A stretch of 64,000 nt of DNA from Halomonas sp. KAO (GTDB lineage Bacteria > Pseudomonadota > Gammaproteobacteria > Pseudomonadales > Halomonadaceae): assembly GCF_015595025.1 (NCBI RefSeq), contig NZ_JADNRL010000008.1, positions 1 through 64,000 on the forward strand, in the 5' to 3' direction. Position numbers and translations under genes: made by a program. The notes beneath the pieces are model-generated. The model saw only the letters and a program-made list of their open reading frames with translations. It ran no database searches and was not told the DNA's origin. This document shows, piece after piece, positions 34,344 through 42,134 of the stretch (position 1 is its first letter; the number at the start of each line of letters is the position of its first letter).

Positions 34344-34848
34344 GACTATCAAGCGTAAGAAGGCTGATATTTGGGAGTGCGTCAAGAGGGTTGACGCTTA
34401 CCTTAATGCATCTAACTTTAAAACGGCGCTTATTTTCACCTTCACCTTTGCGCTTACTGCTTCCTTATATGGACGTTGGGAAAGTGTTCTTGGAGGTGGA
34501 GGGGAGATAGATATTGGTTTGGGGTTTTATTTCTTATTGACGGCTTTTTTTATAAGTGTGTTGGGTACTGGTCTTTGGGGTCTTTTAGCGGTTTATCCCC
34601 GGACTGGGAGGAGGGTTTCTGGCTCTATATACTACTTTCCAGGTATGCAGAGGGGGGAAGGAGCGCGCACGCTAGATGAATTCTTGGAAATGCCGGAGGA
34701 GGACGAGCTCAGACTTATCTATGAGCAGTATGTTGACCTAAGTAGTTTGGCTAGTCGAAAGTTTAACTGTCATAAAAAATCTATAGGGTGTGCGATTTTT
34801 CAGCTCCTGTTTGGAGTGATGTTTTATGTGTACAGTTTCTTTTTTTAA
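34336..34848 (+). CDS. PycTM-like membrane effector
   Basis: A 170-residue membrane protein. WECVKRVDAYLNASNFKTAL leads into a first membrane helix (about 30-45), a second lies at about 65-90, then a soluble part with SGSIYYFPGMQRG, EEDELRLIYEQYVDLSSLASRKF and a last hydrophobic helix at the C-terminus. This order of helix, two TM segments, YYF motif and SxIAxRKY-like helix matches the PycTM (DUF5706-type) effector of Pycsar, which damages the membrane when it binds cyclic nucleotide. It overlaps the cyclase gene by 8 bp; a start 15 bp upstream is possible. Confidence 0.72.
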   Translation: MDETIKRKKADIWECVKRVDAYLNASNFKTALIFTFTFALTASLYGRWESVLGGGGEIDIGLGFYFLLTAFFISVLGTGLWGLLAVYPRTGRRVSGSIYYFPGMQRGEGARTLDEFLEMPEEDELRLIYEQYVDLSSLASRKFNCHKKSIGCAIFQLLFGVMFYVYSFFF

Positions 34849-34880
34849 TTTTTGGTTCCTTATGAGGTAGCTATTTTGTA

Positions 34881-34907
34881 ATGGCTGCCAAGAGACTTGG
34901 CAGCCAT
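34881..34907. terminator. Hairpin between convergent genes
   Basis: A perfect 12-bp stem (ATGGCTGCCAAG / CTTGGCAGCCAT) with a 3-nt loop lies between the convergent PycTM-like and mvaT genes. No long T-run flanks it, but position and strength suggest a bidirectional terminator. Confidence 0.65.
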
Positions 34908-34930
34908 GCAGTAGTATGGTCAGCAGTGGT

Positions 34931-35302
34931 TTAATCTTCAGTCCTAACGAGCCACCCCTCCACTGCCTCAGCACCGTACTCATCCTTCCACGCCTTCAGC
35001 GTCTTCTGGTTGCCGCCGCGGGTCTTGACGACTTCGCCAGTATGCGGGTTCTCGTAGATCTTCAGCTTACGCCTGGCACGGCCAGTGGGCGTGGTGCTGG
35101 CAGCCTTGGTAGAAGCGGGCTTCGGATCTAGTAGCTTGATGACGTCGGCGGCTGACTTGTTGTATTCGTGCATCAGTTCTTCGAGGTGGTTCTTGAAATC
35201 CAGCTCGGTCTTCAGGCGGTCGTCATTCTTCAGCCTATCCAGCTCTTCCTGGAGCTGCTTCAGCTGCTGTTCCTTCTGCATGTAGGTATTAAGAATGGAC
35301 AT
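34931..35302 (-). CDS. MvaT/MvaU-type (H-NS-like) xenogeneic silencer
   Basis: A 123-residue nucleoid protein. The N-terminal coiled-coil oligomerisation region (MSILNTYMQKEQQLKQLQEE, residues 1-60) is followed by a flexible linker and the DNA-binding part YENPHTGEVVKTRGGNQKTL, where the RGGN loop corresponds to the AT-hook-like element of MvaT. MvaT proteins bind AT-rich foreign DNA and repress it. The start is the ATG after GAGGAAACGC. It adjoins the AT-rich defence-like insert, so it may silence that cargo or chromosomal targets. Confidence 0.85.
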   Translation of the reverse strand: MSILNTYMQKEQQLKQLQEELDRLKNDDRLKTELDFKNHLEELMHEYNKSAADVIKLLDPKPASTKAASTTPTGRARRKLKIYENPHTGEVVKTRGGNQKTLKAWKDEYGAEAVEGWLVRTED

Positions 35303-35537
35303 GCGTTTCCTCACGGTGAGTGAATGTTTGTCCCTATTATGGGGGCAGTTACAGCAAGTCTCAATGTATCTCGAAATATAAAGCTCATTGAATTGGGTCG
35401 TGGTGGGGGGAATTGATGGGCTTGCCCTTGATGGCAGCTGCAGAAAAAATCTCGCAAGCGAATTAACATTTCCTGCTGCCTGTTTCGATGTGTCCGGTAA
35501 TGCTGTGTCAGTTCCTTGATCTTCTGGAGTGGCAAGC

Positions 35538-35972
35538 ATGGAGAGACACCACCCACGCCGCTGGCTAGTGGCTTTCGGGCTATCTGCCTGCCTGGCAGGT
35601 TCTGCACTCGCTGAGCCAGTTATCGAAGTTTTTACCACGGCAGGGCAGCCGGCCATCAATGTGCCGTCGGGCGTAGCAGTGTTGGAACTCGATGCTCCCG
35701 GTCGATTGGATGCCAGGTTATCGCGTGACCTTCCTGCTGATCCTGATATGGCTGAAGCCATTATGCGCGAACGCATGGCGACTCCCGAGTGGCAGGAGGC
35801 CGCCGACCGCTATGCCGATAGCTACCTCGGGCTGGCCAGGGCCTGGCAGTTGGGTGTCGAGAAAGTCCCCGCGGTAGTGGTCGATGGCCGCTATGTGATC
35901 TACGGCGAGCTGGATGTGGCCGCGGCGATGAATGAGGCCGACCGTCTCCTTGACCAGGAGGGGCGCCGATGA
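35538..35972 (+). CDS. Integrating conjugative element protein, PFL_4709 family
   Basis: A 144-residue exported protein with a signal peptide ending SALA near residue 23. IEVFTTAGQPAINVPSGVAVLELD and the C-terminal KVPAVVVDGRYVIYGELDVAAA are typical of TIGR03757, a thioredoxin-like family. It resumes the conjugation operon after the AT-rich insert. GGAG lies 9 bp before the ATG, and it overlaps the next gene by 4 bp. The 235 bp upstream, back to mvaT, hold no gene. Confidence 0.85.
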   Translation: MERHHPRRWLVAFGLSACLAGSALAEPVIEVFTTAGQPAINVPSGVAVLELDAPGRLDARLSRDLPADPDMAEAIMRERMATPEWQEAADRYADSYLGLARAWQLGVEKVPAVVVDGRYVIYGELDVAAAMNEADRLLDQEGRR

Positions 35973-36919
35973 TCCCCTTCAAGACTCTGGTGGCCATGCT
36001 GGGCGGTGCGCTGCTGAGTCTGGGGGTGGCGGAGAAGCCCGCTCATGCCCTGACCACGCCGCAGATCGTCGCCTCATCACTCTCACCCCAGTGCCTGGAC
36101 TATCAGGTCATCGGCATCTGCGTCTGGCTCCATTGCTCCTGGTCGGGGTGCTCGATCCGCACCTCGGTGCAGGTGCGTCACTATATTCCCGAGCTGGTGG
36201 TCTCCAGTTATGAGAACACCGGCGACAACCCCTGGTGGGAGATAGCGACGTTGTCGCCGCCTCTGGGCGAGGCGCTGGCCGGTGGGCAGAGCACCTCCGA
36301 TGCCAACTGGGCCCATCATGAGCACCTGCGCTTCAAGAACGTCGACGCTATCGGCCACCCAGCCGGTAGTGCTTTTAGCAACTTCGCCGATGCCTTCGGC
36401 ATGACCTGCGCTGGGGCAGCGACACCTTTCCAGCCCTACCACCTTTCGACCCTGGATGCCCTGGCGTGGCGCAGCGGTATTCCCGAGTCGTTCTACCCCG
36501 AGGCGCTGACGCCTGGCATGCGTGAGCTAGGCCAGTCGGGTGATCTGTGGGGCAACATCTACCCGCGCAGCGGCTTCCTGACCCAGGTGCATGACTACAA
36601 GACCGCGGCGACCACTGCCCAGCGCTCTGCCGATATCGTTACCCGTACGGGGCAACCTCATGTCTACACCCCGCTGGTTGCCTCCAGCCGTGATGGCTAC
36701 TGGCCGCCCGGGCCAGTAAAGGAGGGCGATGCCTCGACCCATCGCTGGCAGCGCCTGACGCCCAATATGAGCAAATCCTGCCGGGTATGGCCGGATCGCG
36801 GCATCACTGACCCGTATGCCGAGCGCCTCGATGCGGACGGTGACTACGCCTGGTCGCTGTGGCGCCCCTTTCGCTGCTGCCGGCGCCGTGGCCAGAAACT
36901 GCTCTACGCCGCCCCCTGA
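35969..36919 (+). CDS. Integrating conjugative element protein, PFL_4710 family (TraU-like)
   Basis: A 316-residue exported protein with a signal peptide ending at AHA near residue 28. It is rich in cysteine (SPQCLDYQVIGICVWLHCSW, SGCS, MTCAG, KSCRVWP and RCCRRRG). It matches TIGR03756, related to TraU of F-type systems, which helps mating-pair stabilisation and DNA transfer. It is followed 12 bp later by the TraH-like gene. Confidence 0.88.
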   Translation: MIPFKTLVAMLGGALLSLGVAEKPAHALTTPQIVASSLSPQCLDYQVIGICVWLHCSWSGCSIRTSVQVRHYIPELVVSSYENTGDNPWWEIATLSPPLGEALAGGQSTSDANWAHHEHLRFKNVDAIGHPAGSAFSNFADAFGMTCAGAATPFQPYHLSTLDALAWRSGIPESFYPEALTPGMRELGQSGDLWGNIYPRSGFLTQVHDYKTAATTAQRSADIVTRTGQPHVYTPLVASSRDGYWPPGPVKEGDASTHRWQRLTPNMSKSCRVWPDRGITDPYAERLDADGDYAWSLWRPFRCCRRRGQKLLYAAP

Positions 36920-36931
36920 AGGAGAGATGAT

Positions 36932-38431
36932 ATGAAAGGATCTCGTACGCGACGCTTCCCCCTCACGCCGCTGGTCGGTGCCCTGGTGGTGGGGCTGCTC
37001 TCTACCCAGGCTCAGGCGCAGTCGGCGGACGCTCTCTATTACCAGATTGGGGGTGCCTCGCCCTTCAGCGTCTCCGCCGGTCGGGGCTATAACCCCAACA
37101 GCCGCGGGCTTGGCATCAGCTGGAACATGAATGCCAGCTGCGGCAACTTCGATATCGGTGCCACGGTCTCCAATCAGCTCAACGGCCTTACCAATGGCTT
37201 TCAGAACCTGATGGGCACGGTCGTCCAGAATGCCCAGGGCGCAGTGGCTTCGCTGCCCGCGATGATCATTCAGAGGGCCAACCCGGGACTCTATGATCTC
37301 TTGAGCAACGGCGTGCTGCAGGGGCGGGTCGACTTCGATCGCGCCTCGATGTCGTGCCGCCAGATGTCCGAAAAAATGGCCGATATGGTCTCCGGTCAGG
37401 GGTGGCAGCAGATGGCAGCAGCCGAAAGCTGGCAGAGTGCGGCTCAGTCCAACGCCGATGTCGTTGCGGCCCAGGAGCAGGTCGACCAGTCGGGTGGTAA
37501 TCAGGGCGTGACCTGGGTGGGTGGCCAGCGTCGCGGCGGCAGTGGTCAGGCGCCAATCCGCGTGGTCGAAGACACCGCACGCGCCGGCTATAACCTCCTG
37601 CATGGCCGAAGCGATACCACCAGCACGGCCACCATCGCCGGTGGCGGTGGTGGCTGGGGATCAGTGGCCACCAATGAGGGAACTTGGATCGGTGGCGGTG
37701 GATTATCCGGCTCCTCCGCTGGGGGCGGCACTGGCGGCTCCGGTAGCCCGGGGTCAGGCAGTGGAACTGTGACAGGGACAGGAACCTGCCTGGGCGGCAT
37801 GTGCACGGTCTGGCAGAGCACGGAGGAAGCCGCCGAGTGGACCCAGACGGTGATCGGCGAGCAGTCGATTCGTACCTGCGACGGCTGCGAGCGCAGCGAG
37901 ACCCAGGCCGGCAGCGGCCTGGTGCGCGAGTTGGAGCGCGAGCAGCAGAAGGTCTACGGCAAGCTGCTGAGGCTTATCGATGGCAGCGACCCTATGACGC
38001 CGGAGAACCTGCGCGAGATCTCCGCCGGAGATGGACTGACCGTTTCCCGAGGCGTCGTCGAATCGCTGCGCAGCGATCCCGAGGCATCGTTGCTGGCTCA
38101 TCGCCTGAGTGGCGAGATGGCCCTGGCCAGGACCCTGACCAAGGCGTTATGGGCGCGTCGGCTGCTGCTGGCGGGTAGCAGCGACCCGGGCATCGCCGAC
38201 AACGAGCAGGGTATGTCGGCACTGGATCGCAAGTTGGTGGCCCTGGATCGGGATATCGAGTCCCTGCGCTCCGAGATGGAGGTTCGCCAGGCCTTGGGTA
38301 ACAGTGCCGCCGGCATCGCCCTTGAGCGGGCCTCTCGGCGAAGCCAGGGAGCCTCTCAGGGCGAGACCTTCCGGCCGGATGCGGCTCTGGATGGTCGTGG
38401 CCGCCCCGCAGACGAGGAGGGTGGCGACTGA
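36932..38431 (+). CDS. Integrating conjugative element protein, PFL_4711 family (TraH-like)
   Basis: A 499-residue exported protein, signal peptide ending at QAQA near residue 30. The N-terminal half (YYQIGGASPFSVSAGRGYN, WNMNASCGNFDIGATVSNQL, IIQRANPGLYDLLSNGVLQG) is diagnostic of TIGR03755, and TraH of F assembles the pilus from the outer membrane. A Gly/Ser/Thr-rich stretch (about 230-285) separates it from a helical C-terminal half. It overlaps the next gene by 1 bp. Confidence 0.88.
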   Translation: MKGSRTRRFPLTPLVGALVVGLLSTQAQAQSADALYYQIGGASPFSVSAGRGYNPNSRGLGISWNMNASCGNFDIGATVSNQLNGLTNGFQNLMGTVVQNAQGAVASLPAMIIQRANPGLYDLLSNGVLQGRVDFDRASMSCRQMSEKMADMVSGQGWQQMAAAESWQSAAQSNADVVAAQEQVDQSGGNQGVTWVGGQRRGGSGQAPIRVVEDTARAGYNLLHGRSDTTSTATIAGGGGGWGSVATNEGTWIGGGGLSGSSAGGGTGGSGSPGSGSGTVTGTGTCLGGMCTVWQSTEEAAEWTQTVIGEQSIRTCDGCERSETQAGSGLVRELEREQQKVYGKLLRLIDGSDPMTPENLREISAGDGLTVSRGVVESLRSDPEASLLAHRLSGEMALARTLTKALWARRLLLAGSSDPGIADNEQGMSALDRKLVALDRDIESLRSEMEVRQALGNSAAGIALERASRRSQGASQGETFRPDAALDGRGRPADEEGGD

Positions 38432-38811
38432 TGGCACGACGCTCTCTCTTCTGGATAAGCCCACGGCGCTGGCCGTCATTGCTGGTGGCCATCGCAGTGC
38501 TGGTCGTCATGTTCCTGCTGAGCGGTGCCATTCTGGCCGTGAGCGTAAGGCTGCTGGGTGGGCTCGAGGCCTACCATAGTGCTTGGCAGACCGCCTGGCC
38601 GTGGTTGCTGGTCTGGCGGCTGAGTCTCTACGCCACGCTGATTCTGGTCTGGTGGTACAAGGTGCGCCCCCGGGCGGTGGCTCGGCTGCGGAGAGATCAT
38701 GACAACGGCCGGCAGGCGCTGGCCAAGCTTAGGCGCCTCGAACTGATGGCCCTGGGCATCCTCGGCCTTCTCGAGACCACCAACCTGATCAACCGGCTGG
38801 GAGGTGTCTGA
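38431..38811 (+). CDS. Small inner-membrane protein of the transfer operon
   Basis: A 126-residue protein with hydrophobic segments at about residues 14-40, 50-70 and 100-118, separated by basic stretches (YKVRPRAVARLRRDHDNGRQ). The ATG overlaps the TraH-like stop and the stop overlaps the traG ATG, each by 1 bp, so it belongs to the operon. I cannot name the family. Confidence 0.65.
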   Translation: MARRSLFWISPRRWPSLLVAIAVLVVMFLLSGAILAVSVRLLGGLEAYHSAWQTAWPWLLVWRLSLYATLILVWWYKVRPRAVARLRRDHDNGRQALAKLRRLELMALGILGLLETTNLINRLGGV

Positions 38812-40358
38812 TGGGAGGCCTGCTTACCGCTCCGCTGGTAGTGTTCGATTACTTCGCCAATGCCATGACGTTGCTGGGCTGGATCATCAACAACGCCATC
38901 TGGAACGTCATGGTGAGCACCGGAATCGCCGCGGTACCGTTCATCACCCTGATACTCTCCGAGTGGTTCAAGGCCCGGCAGGAGGGCGATGAAGCGGGGA
39001 CCAAGGGCATCCTGACAGTTAACCGTATCGAGACCCGACTCTATGCCATGCTCCTGGCCTACGTCTTCACCTGCCTGCCGTTGCTGCAGGTCCAGCTGGC
39101 TACTGCCGATATCGATGAGAGCCGATCACTGGAGTGCGGCATCCGCCAGTTCGCCTCCGGTGGCTGGTCCGAGGGGGCATTCGGGGCCACCGAGAGCGCC
39201 ATCGGTGGCCAACAGGCCAGGATGCCGCTGTGGTGGGCGGGGGTGCATGCGGTATCCCATGGGGTCACAGCGGCAGCGATCCACGCCATTCCCTGCGCGA
39301 CGGACTTCGAATCCATTCGCATGGAGCTGGATCTGCACAGCATCGAAGACCCAGGGCTGCAACAGGAGGTAGGCGAGTTCCAGCGCCAGTGCTTCGGCCC
39401 GGCACGCAATCGGCTGCTGCAGGAGGGCGGGAGCATCGAGGCGACTCGCGCCATGGATGTGGACTGGATCGGTTCGACCTACTTCCAGGCCACACCCGGT
39501 TACTACGACAGCTTCTTCGCGGGACGGCCCATTGCCGGCTTCCCCTATGATGCTGGCCGAGACGTTTCCCGGCCCAACACCGGCCCCGGCCTGCCCGGCT
39601 ATCCCTCCTGTCAGGAGTGGTGGTCAGCCGAAAGCGTTGGCTTGAGGGCCCGGCTGCATGATGAGGTGAGCACGGGGTTCTGGGATGACTTCCGTAGCGT
39701 CTTCACCGACAGCGACGCCGAGGACTATGTGATCCGGCGCCTGGTCAGCCCCCGCTCGGGGGCGGCCAGTGGCAACTTAGACCAGGCAGTGGTGGGCTTC
39801 CGCGGGCTGGATGGTGGCAGCAGCTTCTGGGATGCCACCGTTACCGCCGGCTCCGCCATCGGCGGCACCCTGTCGGTCCTGCCCTTCCAGGCCGGCATGG
39901 ACATGCTCAAGCAGGCGTTGCCCATGGTGCAGGGCATCCTGGTGATGGCGATCATCATCTGTTTGCCGTTCGTGATGGTTATCTCCAGCTACAGCTTCAA
40001 GGTTGCCGGCATGGCCACCTTCGGGCTCTTCGCCATGTGGTTTTTGACCTTCTGGTGGGAGCTTGCTCGCTGGATCAATTCGAACCTGGTGGACCTGCTC
40101 TACCGCAGCGACGCCGCTAAGCTCAGCTGGCTTTCTGCCGCCAACAACCTCTACGACCGCATGGTGCTGCAGTTTGTGGAGGGGATGATGTTTCTGGTGC
40201 TGCCGACGCTGTGGGTGGCGGTGCTGGGGTGGTCAGGGATGAAAGTTGGTGACTCCTTGGGGCGGAGCGTGACCCAGTCCACATCTCCATCTCAAAGTGC
40301 CGGGCAGAAGGGTGGCAGCCAAACCCAAGCGAGCGGCTCTGGTGGGAAACTGGGGTAG
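38811..40358 (+). CDS. TraG-like conjugative transfer protein (N-terminal domain type)
   Basis: A 515-residue polytopic membrane protein. The start GLLTAPLVVFDYFANAMTLLG and VNRIETRLYAMLLAYVFTCLP match the TraG N-terminal domain of this ICE class. About five membrane segments are visible: two near the start, one near residue 85, then a cluster at 370-480. A large periplasmic loop with cysteines lies at about 95-340. It acts in pilus assembly and mating-pair stabilisation. It is the last recognisable conjugation gene in the window; the DUF3742 and relaxase genes expected next are absent. Confidence 0.88.
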   Translation: MGGLLTAPLVVFDYFANAMTLLGWIINNAIWNVMVSTGIAAVPFITLILSEWFKARQEGDEAGTKGILTVNRIETRLYAMLLAYVFTCLPLLQVQLATADIDESRSLECGIRQFASGGWSEGAFGATESAIGGQQARMPLWWAGVHAVSHGVTAAAIHAIPCATDFESIRMELDLHSIEDPGLQQEVGEFQRQCFGPARNRLLQEGGSIEATRAMDVDWIGSTYFQATPGYYDSFFAGRPIAGFPYDAGRDVSRPNTGPGLPGYPSCQEWWSAESVGLRARLHDEVSTGFWDDFRSVFTDSDAEDYVIRRLVSPRSGAASGNLDQAVVGFRGLDGGSSFWDATVTAGSAIGGTLSVLPFQAGMDMLKQALPMVQGILVMAIIICLPFVMVISSYSFKVAGMATFGLFAMWFLTFWWELARWINSNLVDLLYRSDAAKLSWLSAANNLYDRMVLQFVEGMMFLVLPTLWVAVLGWSGMKVGDSLGRSVTQSTSPSQSAGQKGGSQTQASGSGGKLG

Positions 40359-40375
40359 GAATGGTCGGGGCTTTA

Positions 40376-40795
40376 CTAAGGTTTTGGCAGCTTGCGGCCT
40401 TTGAGCTTGCCGGACATCCCCCAGGGGAGCTCGTAGAGCATGGGGCCGTTCGTCTGGGTGACTTCCTTGGAAATAGTCGGCCACCATCGGATCAACTGGA
40501 TAGCCGTATCCCACACCTTGCGCCGGCTCCAGTCCTTCCCCAGGTTGATGATGGTCAGTCCGGCGTTCTCAAAAGCCAGCCGCTCTGGGTCGCCTTTCTT
40601 GAACCGATCCTTTGAGAGAATCACCCAGTTGCCTTCCTGCTGAAGGCGCTCCAGCCACTCCTGATCAGGAACACCAGGACGGGCATTGAACTCGCGGGCA
40701 TGAACAACGCTGTGCTTTTCAGTGCGCAGCTGAGCGAGGTGATGAAGGGCGTTGGCGATGCGGTGGCTTAGGTTTTCGTCAATGAAGAAGTGCAC
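40376..40795 (-). CDS. DUF5615-type PIN-like toxin
   Basis: A 139-residue PIN-like protein. FIDENLSHRIANAL holds the first acidic cluster, GVPDQEWLERLQQEG the central region, and WVILSKDRFKKGDP the second acidic motif, as in DUF5615 nucleases. The start is a GTG inside the upstream gene (17-bp overlap). The pairing with a DUF433 protein is a known toxin-antitoxin-like arrangement. It lies on the opposite strand right after traG. Confidence 0.75.
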   Translation of the reverse strand: MHFFIDENLSHRIANALHHLAQLRTEKHSVVHAREFNARPGVPDQEWLERLQQEGNWVILSKDRFKKGDPERLAFENAGLTIINLGKDWSRRKVWDTAIQLIRWWPTISKEVTQTNGPMLYELPWGMSGKLKGRKLPKP

Positions 40796-41459
40796 CTGCC
40801 GCTATCCTTTTTTCAAAGTTAACGGCGCGATTCACCTCATCCAGTGAGATCTCGAAGTTCCTTGCCACGGCCTCGGCATCGCCATCTTCCGCCTGGAAGG
40901 CGCTGTAGATGGCATGGGTCGACATGTGGCAAGGGAGGACGATCGGCTTGCCGAAGGCGAGCTTCGGGTCGATCACGATGCTAGGGTCTTGGGGGTCGGG
41001 ATGCCAGCGGATAGGATTCTCGCTGGCATCGAATTCGATACCTTTCAGCAGAGAGGGGAAAATGACGTCGGGGAAGACGGCCTGGCGTTTGCCGAGGTCG
41101 GTCAGGGCTTCTATACCGTTCTCCTCAAGGTGCCGCAGGAATACCGCCTTGCCATCGGTGAGAAGCCGAGGATGGGTCAGCGGATAATCGCGTTCGAGGT
41201 AGTCACGTAGGCTAGCGAGCGCTTCGCGAATCGCGGACATGGTGACGTACTCGCGGAACTGCGCCACCGCTCGGACTTCCAGAAGGTCCCGGAAGCTGAG
41301 GGTGTCCTCGGCACCCAGGGCTTCGGGCTCAGGGTGCCAGAGCGGGCCGAGGGGTGAGGTATCGCGCAGCAGCCAGCGGCGGATCTTGTCTGCTTCGACT
41401 CCGATGAGCCTCTCTGCCTGCTTGGGGCTGTACAGCCCAATACCAACGAGTGCCGTCAT
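40779..41459 (-). CDS. DUF433 antitoxin-like protein with MerR-type N-terminus
   Basis: A 226-residue protein. The N-terminal YSPKQAERLIGVEADKIRRWL is a MerR-like helix-turn-helix (about residues 8-30). The C-terminal DUF433 domain begins at SIVIDPKLAFGKPIVLP near residue 160 and ends NFEISLDEVNRAVNFEKR. Such proteins neutralise the adjacent PIN-like toxin and probably repress their own promoter. GGGAGGGAG precedes the ATG. Confidence 0.78.
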   Translation of the reverse strand: MTALVGIGLYSPKQAERLIGVEADKIRRWLLRDTSPLGPLWHPEPEALGAEDTLSFRDLLEVRAVAQFREYVTMSAIREALASLRDYLERDYPLTHPRLLTDGKAVFLRHLEENGIEALTDLGKRQAVFPDVIFPSLLKGIEFDASENPIRWHPDPQDPSIVIDPKLAFGKPIVLPCHMSTHAIYSAFQAEDGDAEAVARNFEISLDEVNRAVNFEKRIAAGALLH

Positions 41460-41640
41460 GGCTCCCTCCCCGAGTTCCTCTCGCCCTGTGACCGGTGCAT
41501 CGCCGGTTCGTTCTACTGTCTTATGCTGTCTTCAAGTGTGGTGGACTATAGGCCCACTGCATAGGCAGATCAACTTTGGAGATCAGCTATTTTGGCCGCA
41601 GTTTCTTGATTAAGCCTTGCGTTTCATGAGGTTGCCGCCT

Positions 41641-42130
41641 CCTTTCATCCCATCACAACGTAAAGCCGCAGCGAGGTAGTATGGCGGTGTCGGCCAGATC
41701 TTGGGTGATCTCGGTAATCAGCCAGGAAGTGGTGTTGATTTCGGGCTTCCAGCCGGAGAGGGGGCGGGGACCACTTCAGTTGGGCATGGGGCCGCCGGGC
41801 TCGACGCGATTGCGCAGGTCGAGCTGATGGCCGCATGCGATGCGCGTCACGCGGCCGGCCGCAGTGGCATTGGGGCCGGCCTCCATTTTTAGGGAGCATG
41901 CGGTGGGGCGCTTGGCGAACATGGCGCGCTGGCGGATGCTCGGGCCTGGTCGCTAAGGGCGGTTTGGGGCAGGGTAGGGAGGTGTTACCGTCGGAATTTT
42001 GCAGGGCCTTAATGCGCTCCAACTGACTGATACGCAGGTCGTGGGCCTCCAGGCGGGCGAGATGGCGGCGCTCGGTGGGGCTGTGCTTCTCAATCAGCGG
42101 CTCGAACCATCGCTCCCGGGCCTCCAGCGG
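41641..42130 (-). pseudogene. Degraded coding DNA, including a possible phage late-control D / VgrG-like fragment
   Basis: No intact gene fits this stretch. On the minus strand, 41646-41765 reads LSGWKPEINTTSWLITEITQ followed by DLADTA and, after a frameshift, TTSLRL. That resembles the C-terminal end of P2 gpD-type proteins (SGFKPEI ... W.I..V.H.L ... TTSLEL). Further upstream, 42000-42128 reads EARERWFEPLIEKHSPTERR, then LARLEAHDLRISQLERIKAL, also protein-like but cut off by a stop. These look like leftovers of different genes. Confidence 0.4.
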
Positions 42131-42134
42131 TCAC

